A DNA stretch of 64,000 nt from QWQI01 sp964608915 (GTDB lineage Bacteria; Planctomycetota; Planctomycetia; Isosphaerales; Isosphaeraceae). The translations under genes were made by a program, and so were the position numbers. The notes below the pieces were generated by a model that was not told the origin of the DNA, did no database searches, and was given only the letters and a program-made list of their open reading frames with translations. Below, one piece after another: positions 33,806-42,836 of this stretch (position 1 is its first letter; every line of letters begins with the position of its first letter). The DNA is taken from positions 62,001 through 126,000 of the forward strand of contig CAZSQA010000006.1 in NCBI GenBank assembly GCA_964608915.1. The letters run 5' to 3'.

Positions 33806-34873
33806 ATGGCGAGACGAGAAACAGCGATTCGATCGATACGCTTCGGCTTCTGGGTAGCCACGCTCGGTTTCGGTACCGCATGGGCACAGCAGCAGCCGGC
33901 CGAAAAAGCCGCAGCCCGGCTCAGCCCCGAAGTCGCAGCCGTCAAGAAGGCCAACGACACCAAGAAGAGCGAAGTTCTTGCGACCGTCAACGGCGACAAG
34001 ATCACTCGTGGGGAGCTGATCCAGTTCTTCTCGAAGTTCCAGTTGCCTGAGAATTTCGATCCTCAGATGCTTTACAAGAACGCCATCGAGACGATCGCGA
34101 ACACCAAGCTGGTGATGCAGCAGGTGAAATCTTCGAAAGTGTCCGTAAGCCCGGCCGAAATCGACACTGAAATCGAGAACCTCAAAACGGCTCTCAAGGA
34201 GCAGAAGGCTGACCTCGCTCAGGTGCTCGCCGAATCGGGCCGTACGCTCGAAGAAGTCCGGGCCGATATGGAGCAGTTCCTGCTCTGGAAGAAATACATC
34301 ACCGGTATCGCGACCGATGCGGCCATCAACAAATACATCGCCGACAACAAGGCGATCTTCAACGGCGACCAGGTTCGCGCCAGCCACATTCTCGTCAAGT
34401 TGCCTGCGGACGCCAAGCCCGAAGCCAAAGAAGCTGCACGCAAGAAACTGCTGGATATCAAGCAGCAAATCGGCGCGGGCAAGATGACGTTCGCCGAAGC
34501 CGCGAACAAGCATTCGGAAGATGAGGGCAACTCCGAAAAGGTCGGTGGCGACCTCGGCCTGTTCTATCGCAAGGGTCAATTCATCGAGCCCTTCGCCGCC
34601 GCGGCGTTCGGGCTGAAGAAGGGGCAGATCAGCGAAATCGTCGAATCGCCTTTCGGCCTGCACCTCATTCAGGTGACCGAACGCAAGGACGGCCAGCCTC
34701 AGGATCCGAACAACCCGAATCTTCGTGCTGCCGCCCTGGACGCCTTCGCCCAGGAACGGCAGGAACAGCTTGTAATGGAAGCCAAGAAGAGCGCCAAGAT
34801 CGACATCAAGCCGATGCCGAACGACCTCTTCCCGCCCGCTCCCAAAGCGCCCGCGGCGCCGGCGGCCAAATAA
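33806..34873 (+). CDS. Periplasmic parvulin-type peptidyl-prolyl isomerase (SurA/PrsA-like)
   Basis: The ATG at 33806 follows GGGGAGG and begins a signal peptide (about 1-27, ending FGTAWAQQQ). The 355-residue protein has a SurA-like N-terminal helical chaperone domain (EVLATVNGDKITRGELIQFF). A PPIC parvulin domain follows (about 190-290: VRASHILVKLP, KMTFAEAANKHSEDEGN, GGDLGLFYRKGQ, IVESPFGLHLIQV). A Pro/Ala-rich tail ends the protein. It should speed folding of exported proteins by cis-trans isomerisation of X-Pro bonds. A terminator hairpin follows 46 bp after the stop. Confidence 0.92.
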   Translation: MARRETAIRSIRFGFWVATLGFGTAWAQQQPAEKAAARLSPEVAAVKKANDTKKSEVLATVNGDKITRGELIQFFSKFQLPENFDPQMLYKNAIETIANTKLVMQQVKSSKVSVSPAEIDTEIENLKTALKEQKADLAQVLAESGRTLEEVRADMEQFLLWKKYITGIATDAAINKYIADNKAIFNGDQVRASHILVKLPADAKPEAKEAARKKLLDIKQQIGAGKMTFAEAANKHSEDEGNSEKVGGDLGLFYRKGQFIEPFAAAAFGLKKGQISEIVESPFGLHLIQVTERKDGQPQDPNNPNLRAAALDAFAQERQEQLVMEAKKSAKIDIKPMPNDLFPPAPKAPAAPAAK

Positions 34874-34918
34874 GGCGGCCGGTCTTCGCAGTCCAAAAGA
34901 CCTGAGATCTCATGCGTG

Positions 34919-34938
34919 CGAGCCTGACATCAGGCTCG
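34919..34938 (+). terminator. Terminator of the parvulin gene
   Basis: CGAGCCTG, ACAT, CAGGCTCG (8-bp perfect stem), followed by TTTCGCTTTT. Confidence 0.75.
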
Positions 34939-34975
34939 TTTCGCTTTTGCGCTATGCCAGTCCGGCATTTCCGGA

Positions 34976-35809
34976 TTATTGAAGACGCGCCAGGCTGGGC
35001 GGAACTTCCAGGCCATGCTTTTCTACGAGTTCCCGGTCGCTGAGGACGACTCTCGGCAGATCGTCCGCCACAATCGAGCCTTCGTCCAGCAAGACGGCCC
35101 TGTCGCAGACTTCGAGGACCATTTCCAGGTCGTGAGTGGCCAGGAATTTCGTCATGCTCAGCCCGGCGATCAGTTCGAGGAATCGGCGTCTGGCGCGTGG
35201 GTCGAGGTTGGCCGTCGGCTCATCCATCACCAGAATTGTCGGCCGGCATGCCAGAACGCCAGCCAGGCAAACTCGCTTGCGTTCTCCGAAACTGAGCTGA
35301 TTCGGCGACCTTTGCCCGACATGGGCCAGGCCGACTTGAGACAGACATTCCTGAGCGAGGTCGAGGGCTTCGCTGCGAGTCATGCCATGATTCATCGGAC
35401 CGAAGGCGACATCTTCGAGGACCGTCATCGCGAAAAGCTGGTCGTCCGGATCCTGGAAGACCAGGCCGACGCGCCGGCGAATTTCCGGAGCCGTTTTTTT
35501 CGAGATGCGGATTCCGTCGATCCACACGCCACCGGAACTCGTGACCTGCTGACTGTCGGATCGCTGGCCGGAGGAATGTTCGTGAGCCAACATCCCCAGC
35601 CACTTGTGATGCGGCTCCGGCAGGATCCCGTTCAGATGGAGCAGCAATGTCGACTTGCCAGCGCCATTGGGGCCGACGAGAGCGACGCATTGACCTGCGG
35701 GAATTTCGAGATCGAGCGACTTTAACGCCAGCTTCTCCGATCCATATCGGTAGCTGAGCGATTCCGCCCGGATCGCGGGCGGCCTTCGGGTGTCTTCCGA
35801 ACGATTCAC
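34976..35809 (-). CDS. cbiO: Nickel/cobalt ECF transporter ATP-binding protein CbiO
   Basis: The 277-residue ATPase of an energy-coupling-factor transporter. The motifs are Walker A GPNGAGKS (46-53), Q-loop VFQDPDDQLF (typical of CbiO), ABC signature LSFGERKRV, Walker B TILVMDEPTANLDP and H-loop ATHDL. Between Walker A and the DG of the next strand there is an extra loop of roughly 25 residues (GMLAHEHSSGQRSDSQQVTSS) not usual in this family. It overlaps the cbiQ stop by 4 bp and is the last gene of a cbiM-cbiQ-cbiO operon, so it should energise Ni2+ or Co2+ uptake. Confidence 0.93.
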   Translation of the reverse strand: MNRSEDTRRPPAIRAESLSYRYGSEKLALKSLDLEIPAGQCVALVGPNGAGKSTLLLHLNGILPEPHHKWLGMLAHEHSSGQRSDSQQVTSSGGVWIDGIRISKKTAPEIRRRVGLVFQDPDDQLFAMTVLEDVAFGPMNHGMTRSEALDLAQECLSQVGLAHVGQRSPNQLSFGERKRVCLAGVLACRPTILVMDEPTANLDPRARRRFLELIAGLSMTKFLATHDLEMVLEVCDRAVLLDEGSIVADDLPRVVLSDRELVEKHGLEVPPSLARLQ

Positions 35810-36540
35810 TGCGGATTCGAATCCGTTGCAAGGGTGACGATGCCGATTTCTCCGTCACGATCGAGATCGTCGTCAGTCTCGTCGCCGGAACTGACTGATT
35901 GTATCGCCGACGATCGACTTTGCCACCCGCGTGCCAGCATCGCCGCATGAATCCGCTCGGACCTTCGCAAACTGATGGTCAATAGCGTCGCAAGTCCGCC
36001 CGATTGGACGAGCCAGATTCCGGGTACCGAACGGCGGATCATCCGGCTTTGCCTGGCCCTTTTCATCCGTCGATTCTGATCGGCGAGCACGGGGCCGTAT
36101 CTGGCCATCATGCCGATCGTCCCGACCAGTTCCCGTGGCAGGCCCATGCTGGCGATCATCGAGAAAAGCCGGAATTGGCCGATTTTTTCGACCAGCGATA
36201 CGACCGTGGCCAGAAGGATGCCATTTTTGAGGACGATTCCTGACATGATCGTGGACCAGCCGAATTCCTGCCGGGATGGATGACCGATCGCGACGAAGTA
36301 CGCCAGAAATACGACCGTAAGAGCCATCCCCAGCCAGCGCCGGAACATGACCTTCGGATCGATTCCGTAGAAACCGGCGGCGAAGCAGAACAAAACGGCT
36401 TCGATCGCAAGGGTTTCGGTCGCCGTGACAGGAGTCAGCAGTACGACGAGAACCCATCCGGCGAAAGCCCAGCACCACGGCGATCGCCAACCGTTTTCCG
36501 CCGCGTCGAGCTTCGGTGAACTGAACGGATGCAGCATCAC
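35806..36540 (-). CDS. cbiQ: Nickel/cobalt ECF transporter membrane T-component CbiQ
   Basis: A 244-residue membrane protein with four or five hydrophobic segments in its first half (WCWAFAGWVLVVLLTPVTATE, AIEAVLFCFAAGF, ALTVVFLAYFVAIG). The cytoplasmic coupling helices follow, ending with the charged RRSERIHAAMLARGW signature that contacts the ATPase. It couples ATP hydrolysis by CbiO to the substrate-binding CbiM. Its start overlaps the cbiM stop by 4 bp and its stop overlaps the cbiO start by 4 bp, which is tight translational coupling. Confidence 0.9.
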   Translation of the reverse strand: MMLHPFSSPKLDAAENGWRSPWCWAFAGWVLVVLLTPVTATETLAIEAVLFCFAAGFYGIDPKVMFRRWLGMALTVVFLAYFVAIGHPSRQEFGWSTIMSGIVLKNGILLATVVSLVEKIGQFRLFSMIASMGLPRELVGTIGMMARYGPVLADQNRRMKRARQSRMIRRSVPGIWLVQSGGLATLLTISLRRSERIHAAMLARGWQSRSSAIQSVSSGDETDDDLDRDGEIGIVTLATDSNPQ

Positions 36541-37523
36541 GACACAGCCGAGTTTTCGCTGGATGCGCTTGCCGCGACCTCGGCCGCCAGTCGCCTGGCC
36601 GCAAGGCTTCGCGTGAGAATCTGCCCGGCCACGAGTACCGTGGCGCTACCGATCAATCCAGCCGCGACCGTTGACCAGCGGCCTTCCGCCATTCCTGGAA
36701 CCGAATAGTCGGGAAGGGGGGCGGCTGGAATGCTGGCTTCGGTCTCGGCCGGGACAAATCCGAACCTTTCGCCGACATACTCGAGACCGTCCGGATAGGC
36801 CGAAGCGAGGGGTGCCAGCAGCACGACCACCGCAATGGTGGCGATCGATCCCCCCAGCCAGACAGCGAGCCGATCCCGTTTAGCCGGCCGATCGCTTTCG
36901 GAAGTGCCGGAATCGATCAATTCCGGATCGGACCACAGGACGCCACGCAGGACGAGCCCGGTGATCAACGCTTCTCCCACAGCGATCACGGAGTGCACGA
37001 GAACCATCCAGGTGAGTATCTGCCCCAGGCCGCTGAAGCCGGTACTCGAACCGAGTTCGATCGTAAATGCCGCTGAAGAAACGATCACGGAAACCCAGGC
37101 GGCGAGCATTGCGCCTGTGATCGTCCCGAGCTTTGATTTCGCCGACAGAAACACCGGATATGCCGCCACGGAGCCAATCAGCCCCATGTTCACCCAATTG
37201 GCACCCAGGGCCGTGATCGCACCGTCTCCCATCAGAACGGACTGAACGATCAGAACCGCCGCGATCGCCAGACCGCCGCCCCAGGGGCCGAGTAGTATGG
37301 CCGCGAGCGTTCCGCCCATCAAGTGGCCGGAAACCGGTGCGAAGCCTAACGGAAAGTTGACCATCTGGGCCGCGAAAACGAAGGCGGCTACAAGGCCGAT
37401 CCGGGGCGTTTCTTCAGCTCCCTGGAGCCGCAAACGCCGTACGCATTCGCCGATTCCTGCGACTGCAATCAGTCCTGTCGTGAGACTCACACCGGGCGAA
37501 AGAACGCCATCCGCGATATGCAT
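36537..37523 (-). CDS. cbiM: Nickel/cobalt uptake substrate-binding protein, CbiM fused to a CbiN-like domain
   Basis: A 328-residue protein. It begins MHIADG, the N-terminal metal site of CbiM/NikM in which the amino group and His2 coordinate the ion. The first 215 residues are the polytopic CbiM (PVSGHLMGGTLAAILLGPWGG, GDGAITALGANWVNMG). After a hydrophilic linker the last part carries a membrane helix (IATIAVVVLLAPLASA), the PDGLE motif of CbiN/NikN and a final membrane helix, so M and N are one polypeptide. It heads the operon with cbiQ and cbiO. I see no cobalamin riboswitch upstream. Nickel rather than cobalt is suggested by the larC gene elsewhere in the window. Confidence 0.9.
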   Translation of the reverse strand: MHIADGVLSPGVSLTTGLIAVAGIGECVRRLRLQGAEETPRIGLVAAFVFAAQMVNFPLGFAPVSGHLMGGTLAAILLGPWGGGLAIAAVLIVQSVLMGDGAITALGANWVNMGLIGSVAAYPVFLSAKSKLGTITGAMLAAWVSVIVSSAAFTIELGSSTGFSGLGQILTWMVLVHSVIAVGEALITGLVLRGVLWSDPELIDSGTSESDRPAKRDRLAVWLGGSIATIAVVVLLAPLASAYPDGLEYVGERFGFVPAETEASIPAAPLPDYSVPGMAEGRWSTVAAGLIGSATVLVAGQILTRSLAARRLAAEVAASASSENSAVS

Positions 37524-37828
37524 GATTCTCGCACACCTCAGCCATTACGGTACGAGTGGATGATCTGGACCACAATCACGCGAAAGGACGCGACTTGAGG
37601 GATCCAATCTATCGTGCGTGTGAAGAAGTATCAAGTTCGTGTTACGCATTCGGTGGCGTCATTACGACGAAATCACGTAAATCCAAGAAAATCGTGCCTT
37701 GCGATCCGACTTTCCCGAACGGCTGGAAATCTTGTCGAGTCTCCGTTAAACTTCGTCTCGAATCATCGCCTGAAGCGAAACCCACCTCGCCAAAATCCTG
37801 CCTGCCTTCCGGGAGAACCCAGTCTGCC

Positions 37829-38809
37829 ATGAAAATCCTGATGACGGGCGGTTACGGCTGTATCGGTGCCTGGATCGCCAAACATGTCGTGGACCGGGGC
37901 GACGAGATCTGGATTTACGACATCGCGGAAGACTGGCACCGCATTGACCTGCTTCTGGACCCCGAAGCTCGCGACAAGATTCACCCGATTCGTGGCGATG
38001 TCGCCGACCCCGCCGGGTTTCTTGCCGCCGTGGACGCCATCGGCGCAACCCACATCATACATCTCGCAGGTTTGCAAACCCCCGCATGCCGGAGCGATCC
38101 GGTCCGCGGCGCTCTTGTGAACGTCATCGGTACGCTTTCCGTATTTCAGGCCGCTGCCGCAAGGAAAGATCTGGTTCGCCGGGTCGTTTACGCATCTTCA
38201 GCCGCAGTCCACGGGCTGCCTCCATCCGGTGATCTTGGCGAATGCCTGGCGGACGACGTACGTCTCGTGCCGCAAACCCATTACGGAGCGTTCAAGGTCT
38301 GCAACGAACTCAACGCCAGGGTGTACTGGACCGATTCGGGGGTCTGCAACGTCGGTCTCAGGCCCTGGACAGTGTATGGCGTCGGTCGCGACTTCGGCAT
38401 GACGAGCGAACCGACCAAAGCCGTCAAATCCGCTGCCATCGGCCGTCCTTATGCCATCACTTACGGTGGGCTTCAGGACTTTCAATACGTCTCGGACGTC
38501 GCACACACTTTCCTCGCCGCGGCCGAACGGCCTTTCGAGGGAGCGGACGTATTCAACCTCAGCGGGCGAGTCGTCGAGATCGCGGCATTCGTCGCCGCTT
38601 TGGAAGAGGCGATGCCTGAATCGAAAGGGCTCGTAACCCATGGAACACGCCAGCTCCCGATCGCGCCGAATCTGGACGATTCCAGGCTGATGGCGACCTT
38701 CGGACCTCTCCCGAAAACCAGCCTGGTCGATGGGATTCGCTGGACAGCGGACAGGTTCCGACTTCTTCACGGCGAAGGACGGCTCGATCTTTCGGACCTC
38801 AACGCCTGA
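37829..38809 (+). CDS. NAD-dependent epimerase/dehydratase (extended SDR)
   Basis: A 326-residue short-chain dehydrogenase of the extended family. I use the ATG at 37829 because it begins directly with the dinucleotide fold MKILMTGGYGCIGAWIAKHV. The catalytic triad region shows YASSAAVHG and HYGAFKVCNELNA, giving Tyr and Lys of YxxxK, and the C-terminal part has the ISYGGLQDFQYVSDVA-type substrate loop. Likely it modifies a nucleotide-sugar or related sugar in the cytoplasm; no sugar cluster is beside it to define the substrate. It is divergent from the cbi operon. Confidence 0.87.
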   Translation: MKILMTGGYGCIGAWIAKHVVDRGDEIWIYDIAEDWHRIDLLLDPEARDKIHPIRGDVADPAGFLAAVDAIGATHIIHLAGLQTPACRSDPVRGALVNVIGTLSVFQAAAARKDLVRRVVYASSAAVHGLPPSGDLGECLADDVRLVPQTHYGAFKVCNELNARVYWTDSGVCNVGLRPWTVYGVGRDFGMTSEPTKAVKSAAIGRPYAITYGGLQDFQYVSDVAHTFLAAAERPFEGADVFNLSGRVVEIAAFVAALEEAMPESKGLVTHGTRQLPIAPNLDDSRLMATFGPLPKTSLVDGIRWTADRFRLLHGEGRLDLSDLNA

Positions 38810-39337
38810 CTCAATTTTCCCGCGGCCATGTCGATCCCCTGAACTCGACTCAGCCCTTGCGGATCATCATATGAATGTCGATCGAAAACCGCCGCGATCG
38901 AAAGCCGTATCTCACCCGATTCGCTCTCCGGCAGTGAGACGCGCAACCTCTGACTTGACTGGGTTCAGTCAGCTTTTCCCGCCACTCGGGCGATCCGAAT
39001 GAGATTGTTTTTTGAGTTTCGAGTCCGAAATCCTCGGTTCGAATCGAACGGAGCGTCGTGAGTTTCACAATTCATGCTTCGGCGACGCTTAGCCTGATGA
39101 GACATAACTCTCGTTGATTCAGAACGTTACCGATCGTGCGGGTTGTCTCGCAAAAATAATTTGGCGGCTGGTGTAATTTTTTGCAATTTCCTTTGACCCT
39201 TTTTCCTGTATCGCATATCATCAGTATATGCTCAATTGATTTTGAAGCACCACCCCAGGGTGGAACATCCTGCCGGTCCATCATTCCCATGCATCAACAA
39301 AACCTCTGAAGGTCAACCCCTTTTTAAGGAAAGGCCC
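38810..39337. other. AT-rich intergenic region before the ArsR-family gene
   Basis: The left half has no recognisable element. The right half is distinctly AT-rich for this genome and contains a good sigma-70-type promoter (39193-39221) that gives the ArsR gene a leader of about 110 bases. No gene is supported on either strand. Confidence 0.5.
39193..39221 (+). promoter_or_regulatory. Sigma-70-type promoter for the ArsR-family gene
   Basis: TTGACC (39193-39198), a 17-bp spacer and TATCAT (39216-39221) in an AT-rich stretch. Confidence 0.6.
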
Positions 39338-39829
39338 ATGCCTCCAACGAAGTCTACCTCCTCCGTCAAACAGCGAAACTTCCGAGTCGAATCGCGGGAA
39401 CAGCCTGACGATTCACGCAAGGTTTCTGCCGCAAGGCGTCCCGTAGTCAAGAAACGCGCTACCGCTGCTGGCAAAACGACTGCCGTGAAGGCCTCTTCGG
39501 CGCGAAACGGAGCCGCGAAGCAAGCAGCGAGCAAAGCCTCCTACACGCTTGCGGGCGTGAAGCGGGCTTCGGTATTGCTTAAACAGGTTTCGGATGCCAC
39601 GAGGCTGCAGATTCTACTGCTGCTCTCGGATGCGGAACACAATGTCGGGGCGATCTGCAACGAACTCGGTGGCCAAAGCCAGCCGGCAGTCAGCCATCAC
39701 CTGGCGAAACTGCGCGATGGCCGACTGATCGAGCCGCGTCGTGAGGGCAAGAACAATGTCTATATGTTGACGGAAGAAGGGCGACTGCTTGCCCACACCG
39801 TCAAATCCCTGACCTGGCTGAAAGCCTGA
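39338..39829 (+). CDS. ArsR-family winged-helix regulator with basic histone-like N-terminal tail
   Basis: A 163-residue DNA-binding protein; the ATG at 39338 follows AAGGAAAGG. Residues about 66-163 form the ArsR/HTH_5 winged helix: KQVSDATRLQILLLLSDAEHNVGAICNELG, then QPAVSHHLAKLRDGRLIEPRREGKNNVYMLT. No ELCVC-type or other metal-binding cysteine motif is present, so a non-metal signal is likely. The first 65 residues are rich in Lys, Arg, Ala and Ser (KKRATAAGKTTAVKASS), like the disordered tails of histone H1 or nucleoid proteins, and could give non-specific DNA binding. Confidence 0.82.
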   Translation: MPPTKSTSSVKQRNFRVESREQPDDSRKVSAARRPVVKKRATAAGKTTAVKASSARNGAAKQAASKASYTLAGVKRASVLLKQVSDATRLQILLLLSDAEHNVGAICNELGGQSQPAVSHHLAKLRDGRLIEPRREGKNNVYMLTEEGRLLAHTVKSLTWLKA

Positions 39830-39963
39830 CGAACCTTCAGGCAAGCTCGATTTTCCTGACGCCCCCCGATACATTGGTTGAAGGGGGTGATTTTTTTCGC
39901 TCCGAACAGGTTCCGGATGCACTCCATCAGGTGTGTCGAATTGCTGGGATGGATACCGATTCG

Positions 39964-41112
39964 ATGTCGAAAAAGAAGATCCGTGTCGAGTTCCGGAAAA
40001 ATCGGCAGAAGCGACGGCGCGTCAAGGACATCACGCGCGGGTTTCACGACGATCCTGCCGCTGCCGCGGACTTGACCTCGACGGAACGTGTTCGCGCCAA
40101 GGGCGATCTCTCAAGGTACCGAACCATCGTCCGCGCTTCCGCAGCGGAACAGTCGGACGACGTCTTCGGCCCCGTCGGAGCGGATTCCTCCCTTGATCAG
40201 TGCCTCCTCGGAACGATTCTGAGAGTCGAAGGCCTGAACAATACCGTCCTGGCCGACGACGGCAACCGTTATCGGTGCCAGGTTCGCAGAATCCTCAAGA
40301 CCCTGGCGATCGACCAGCGGCATCCCGTCGCCGTGGGTGACCGTGTCCGAATCAGGCCTGAGACGGACGATACCGGCTGGATCGAGCGGATCGAGCCTCG
40401 CCGTTCGGCACTTATGAGAGGTTATCGCCGCAAAGGGCACTTGATCGCCGCCAACATCGACCAGATTCTGATCGTCAGCGGCTTCGAAGAACCAGGAATC
40501 AAGCCCGCTCTGGTCGATCGTTACCTGGTCGCAGCGCAGCGCGGCGGAGTCCGCCCTGTGCTTGTCTTCAACAAATCCGATCTTGTCGATCTTGCCGCCG
40601 CTCAGTGGGTCCTTGGCCTGTATGCTCAACTGGGCTATGAAACCATTCTGACAAGTGCAGCGACGGGGCAGGGGGTCGATCGGCTACGAAAACTGGTACG
40701 ACGAGGAATCACGGCATTCTCTGGCCAGTCCGGCGTCGGCAAAAGCTCGCTGCTCAATGCGATCGAACCGGATTTGAACCTCAAGGTCGGCGAGGTTTCG
40801 TCGTGGACTTCGAAAGGCAAGCACACGACCACGACGGCCGAACTGATCGAACTTCAATGCGGAAGTCTGGTGATCGATACCCCTGGACTTCGCCAATTCG
40901 AGCTATGGGAAATCCCGCCGCGTGAGATCGAAGGTGGATTCCTCGAGTTTCACCCATTTGTGCCGGGATGCAAGTTCCCGGACTGCACTCACCGTACGGA
41001 GCAAGGTTGTGCCGTGAGGTCCGCGGTCGTCGAAGGCCTGATCACGGAGTGTCGCTACGAATCGTACGCGAAAATGCTCGAACAGGAAAAAGACAAGTTC
41101 GAGAACGAGTGA
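39964..41112 (+). CDS. rsgA: Small ribosomal subunit biogenesis GTPase RsgA
   Basis: A 382-residue circularly permuted GTPase that acts late in 30S subunit maturation. From the ATG at 39964 the N-terminus is a basic tail (MSKKKIRVEFRKNRQKRRR), then an OB-fold. The G motifs follow in permuted order: G4 FNKSD, then G1 GQSGVGKSS, then G3 DTPGLRQF. A zinc knuckle CKFPDCTHRTEQGC sits near the C-terminus. In-frame ATGs at 39874 and 39949 are possible but give a non-conserved extension. It is independent of its neighbours and followed by a stem-loop. Confidence 0.93.
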   Translation: MSKKKIRVEFRKNRQKRRRVKDITRGFHDDPAAAADLTSTERVRAKGDLSRYRTIVRASAAEQSDDVFGPVGADSSLDQCLLGTILRVEGLNNTVLADDGNRYRCQVRRILKTLAIDQRHPVAVGDRVRIRPETDDTGWIERIEPRRSALMRGYRRKGHLIAANIDQILIVSGFEEPGIKPALVDRYLVAAQRGGVRPVLVFNKSDLVDLAAAQWVLGLYAQLGYETILTSAATGQGVDRLRKLVRRGITAFSGQSGVGKSSLLNAIEPDLNLKVGEVSSWTSKGKHTTTTAELIELQCGSLVIDTPGLRQFELWEIPPREIEGGFLEFHPFVPGCKFPDCTHRTEQGCAVRSAVVEGLITECRYESYAKMLEQEKDKFENE

Positions 41113-41268
41113 TTCCAGGAGTTGATGGTTCGCGGGAACCTGGATGATCGTTTCTTGTCGATTTCGACGACCCGAATCGATTGTTCCAGATGACTTCGCA
41201 CGCCCACGTGCTCGAAGTTCGAGGTCGATTCGATAACTCGCCCGCAGTCCGATGGATAAATGAACGAA

Positions 41269-41299
41269 AAACAGGAATCTCAAGAAGAGATTCCTGTTT
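41269..41299. terminator. Strong terminator between convergent rsgA and PEP-CTERM genes
   Basis: A perfect 13-bp stem (AAACAGGAATCTC with GAGATTCCTGTTT) and a 5-base loop. On the minus strand the stem runs directly into a T tract (TTTTTCG), so it best serves the minus-strand gene, but it may act both ways. Confidence 0.85.
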
Positions 41300-41374
41300 C
41301 GTATCGCTTTCGGAATTTTCCATGAGCAGTCACATGCACAGGTCGTGCGATATGCGGCTTCGGATGATCGCCGC

Positions 41375-42076
41375 TTAGACTTTGGCTTGCTTCCGGCGGC
41401 CATAAAGGCCCAGAAGACCGACGGAAATCGTCGCCAGAGCGTATGTCGAAGGTTCGGGCACCGTGGTGATTTCGAACTGATTCGGCAGCGATGACACGCC
41501 GGTCCAGGACAGGGGAACGCCCGTCGTCGACGTCGCGGCGAACGGATTGATCGACACGTTCGTGCCTGTCACGTTGCTGGCTGTGTTGTAGTTCAGCCAG
41601 TTGACCTTGTCGGACGAAGAGGACATGAACACCACCCAGTAGGACGTATTAGCGGCGAGCACGATCGAGGACGTCGGGCTGAACTTCACGTCCTGATATG
41701 TCAGTGAACCGGAGCCGTTGGGATTGGTCGCCGAAATGTTCGCCGTGAAGATGGCATTGGGCACCAAGACGTCGGGGCGACGCGAACTGGCGACGTTGCT
41801 CAGCGTACTCGTATAGATGTAAGCCTGCGCGTTCGTGATCGAAACGCCGGATTCGTTCTGAAGACGAAGAGTGATCGAAGCGATCGGGTCGGCCGTACCG
41901 GCGAAAGCCGTCGTCCGGAACATCGTCGACATATACTGATTGCCGACCAGGGAATACGTGGTTTTGCCAGTGGGCGTATTCGACAAATTGCTAACGTCGA
42001 GCGTTACAGCGTATGTGGCGCTTTGAACGAACGCCAATGTCGCGAAGGCGATTGCGCCTAGTCTGCCGAACCTCAT
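41375..42076 (-). CDS. PEP-CTERM protein with a choice-of-anchor-like beta-rich domain
   Basis: The ATG at 42076 has GGGAG 6 bases upstream; an ATG 15 bp earlier does not. The 233-residue protein has a signal peptide (IAFATLAFVQSATYA), a Ser/Thr/Asn-rich beta domain (TYSLVGNQYMSTMFRTTAFAG, ASITLRLQNESG) like the choice-of-anchor R group, and a PEP-CTERM tail: VPEPSTYALATISVGLLGLY then GRRKQAKV. It has no cysteines. It is likely displayed on the surface or released after exosortase cleavage. Confidence 0.87.
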   Translation of the reverse strand: MRFGRLGAIAFATLAFVQSATYAVTLDVSNLSNTPTGKTTYSLVGNQYMSTMFRTTAFAGTADPIASITLRLQNESGVSITNAQAYIYTSTLSNVASSRRPDVLVPNAIFTANISATNPNGSGSLTYQDVKFSPTSSIVLAANTSYWVVFMSSSSDKVNWLNYNTASNVTGTNVSINPFAATSTTGVPLSWTGVSSLPNQFEITTVPEPSTYALATISVGLLGLYGRRKQAKV

Positions 42077-42836
42077 GGATATCTCCCGCATAGCTGAATG
42101 ACCACGGAATAAGCTCGATCGGTGCTAATGACCTCAAAGCGTACGATCGCACATGAAGCCTTTTCACAGATATCGAATGATAATTCGGAATTTTCCGCTC
42201 GGCAAAGGAAAAAAGAGCTTTTTTTCTCAAGATACGTTCGTAAGCGGCCGGACATGGCTACCCGAATCCCGATTACGCCATAATCGGTCGAACGGATTGT
42301 CACGAATCATCGTCGGGATCGCATGGAGTGTCGCCGTTTCGGTTCAAAGGATTCGATCCGTATGCCGGGAGAATCGATGCCGACACGAAAGCATGATGAG
42401 ATGGCCGCAAGTTCCGGAGAGTACGCTGGATGACGCGTGTTCGCCCGACTTTCTCCGACCTCGGCGAATCACTTGCCAGGGAACAGTCCATGTCGGACTG
42501 GCGACCGGTTTTATCGATTCCCCAGAGTTAAACTGCGATGCGACGGCTTCCATATTTGGCAGTGCACAGTTCCGTGCATGTTCATGTTCGAAAGCAGGGG
42601 CGTCGAGTTTTCGCAACGCCCTGTGGCATGAAATCCACTTCGAAGAATGGCGAAACCGTCCTCTCGATACGAGACTCAGTAGAGGTCATCGAGGGTTGCT
42701 AGGAATTCGAGTGCGCACATAGAATGCTTGTGAGGCCTTCGACACGCCGAAATCTCATCCGGGAAGAGAATTCGTTCTTTCTCCGCCTGAACATCCGCTA
42801 AGACATCACGAGAACGCATTTTCGCCAGAGAATTCC
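42077..42836. other. Large divergent intergenic region, no supported gene
   Basis: About 760 bp between the PEP-CTERM gene and the YhaM-like gene. The part near 42160-42240 is AT-rich (a run of A and T around GGAAAAAAGAGC) and probably contains promoters. An open frame of 189 codons (42153-42722) has no protein-like composition or start signal. I see no tRNA, repeat or clear hairpin. Confidence 0.4.

Noticed and set aside
37524..37828. Cobalamin riboswitch before the cbi operon
   Set aside because: No B12-box-like core or conserved stem layout was visible; a covariance search would settle it.
39036..39045. GGTTCGAATC resembling a tRNA T-loop
   Set aside because: Flanking bases do not form the T stem and there is no acceptor, D or anticodon arm.
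42153..42722. 189-codon plus-strand frame in the large intergenic region
   Set aside because: Atypical composition, many Cys/Arg, no ribosome site and no domain.
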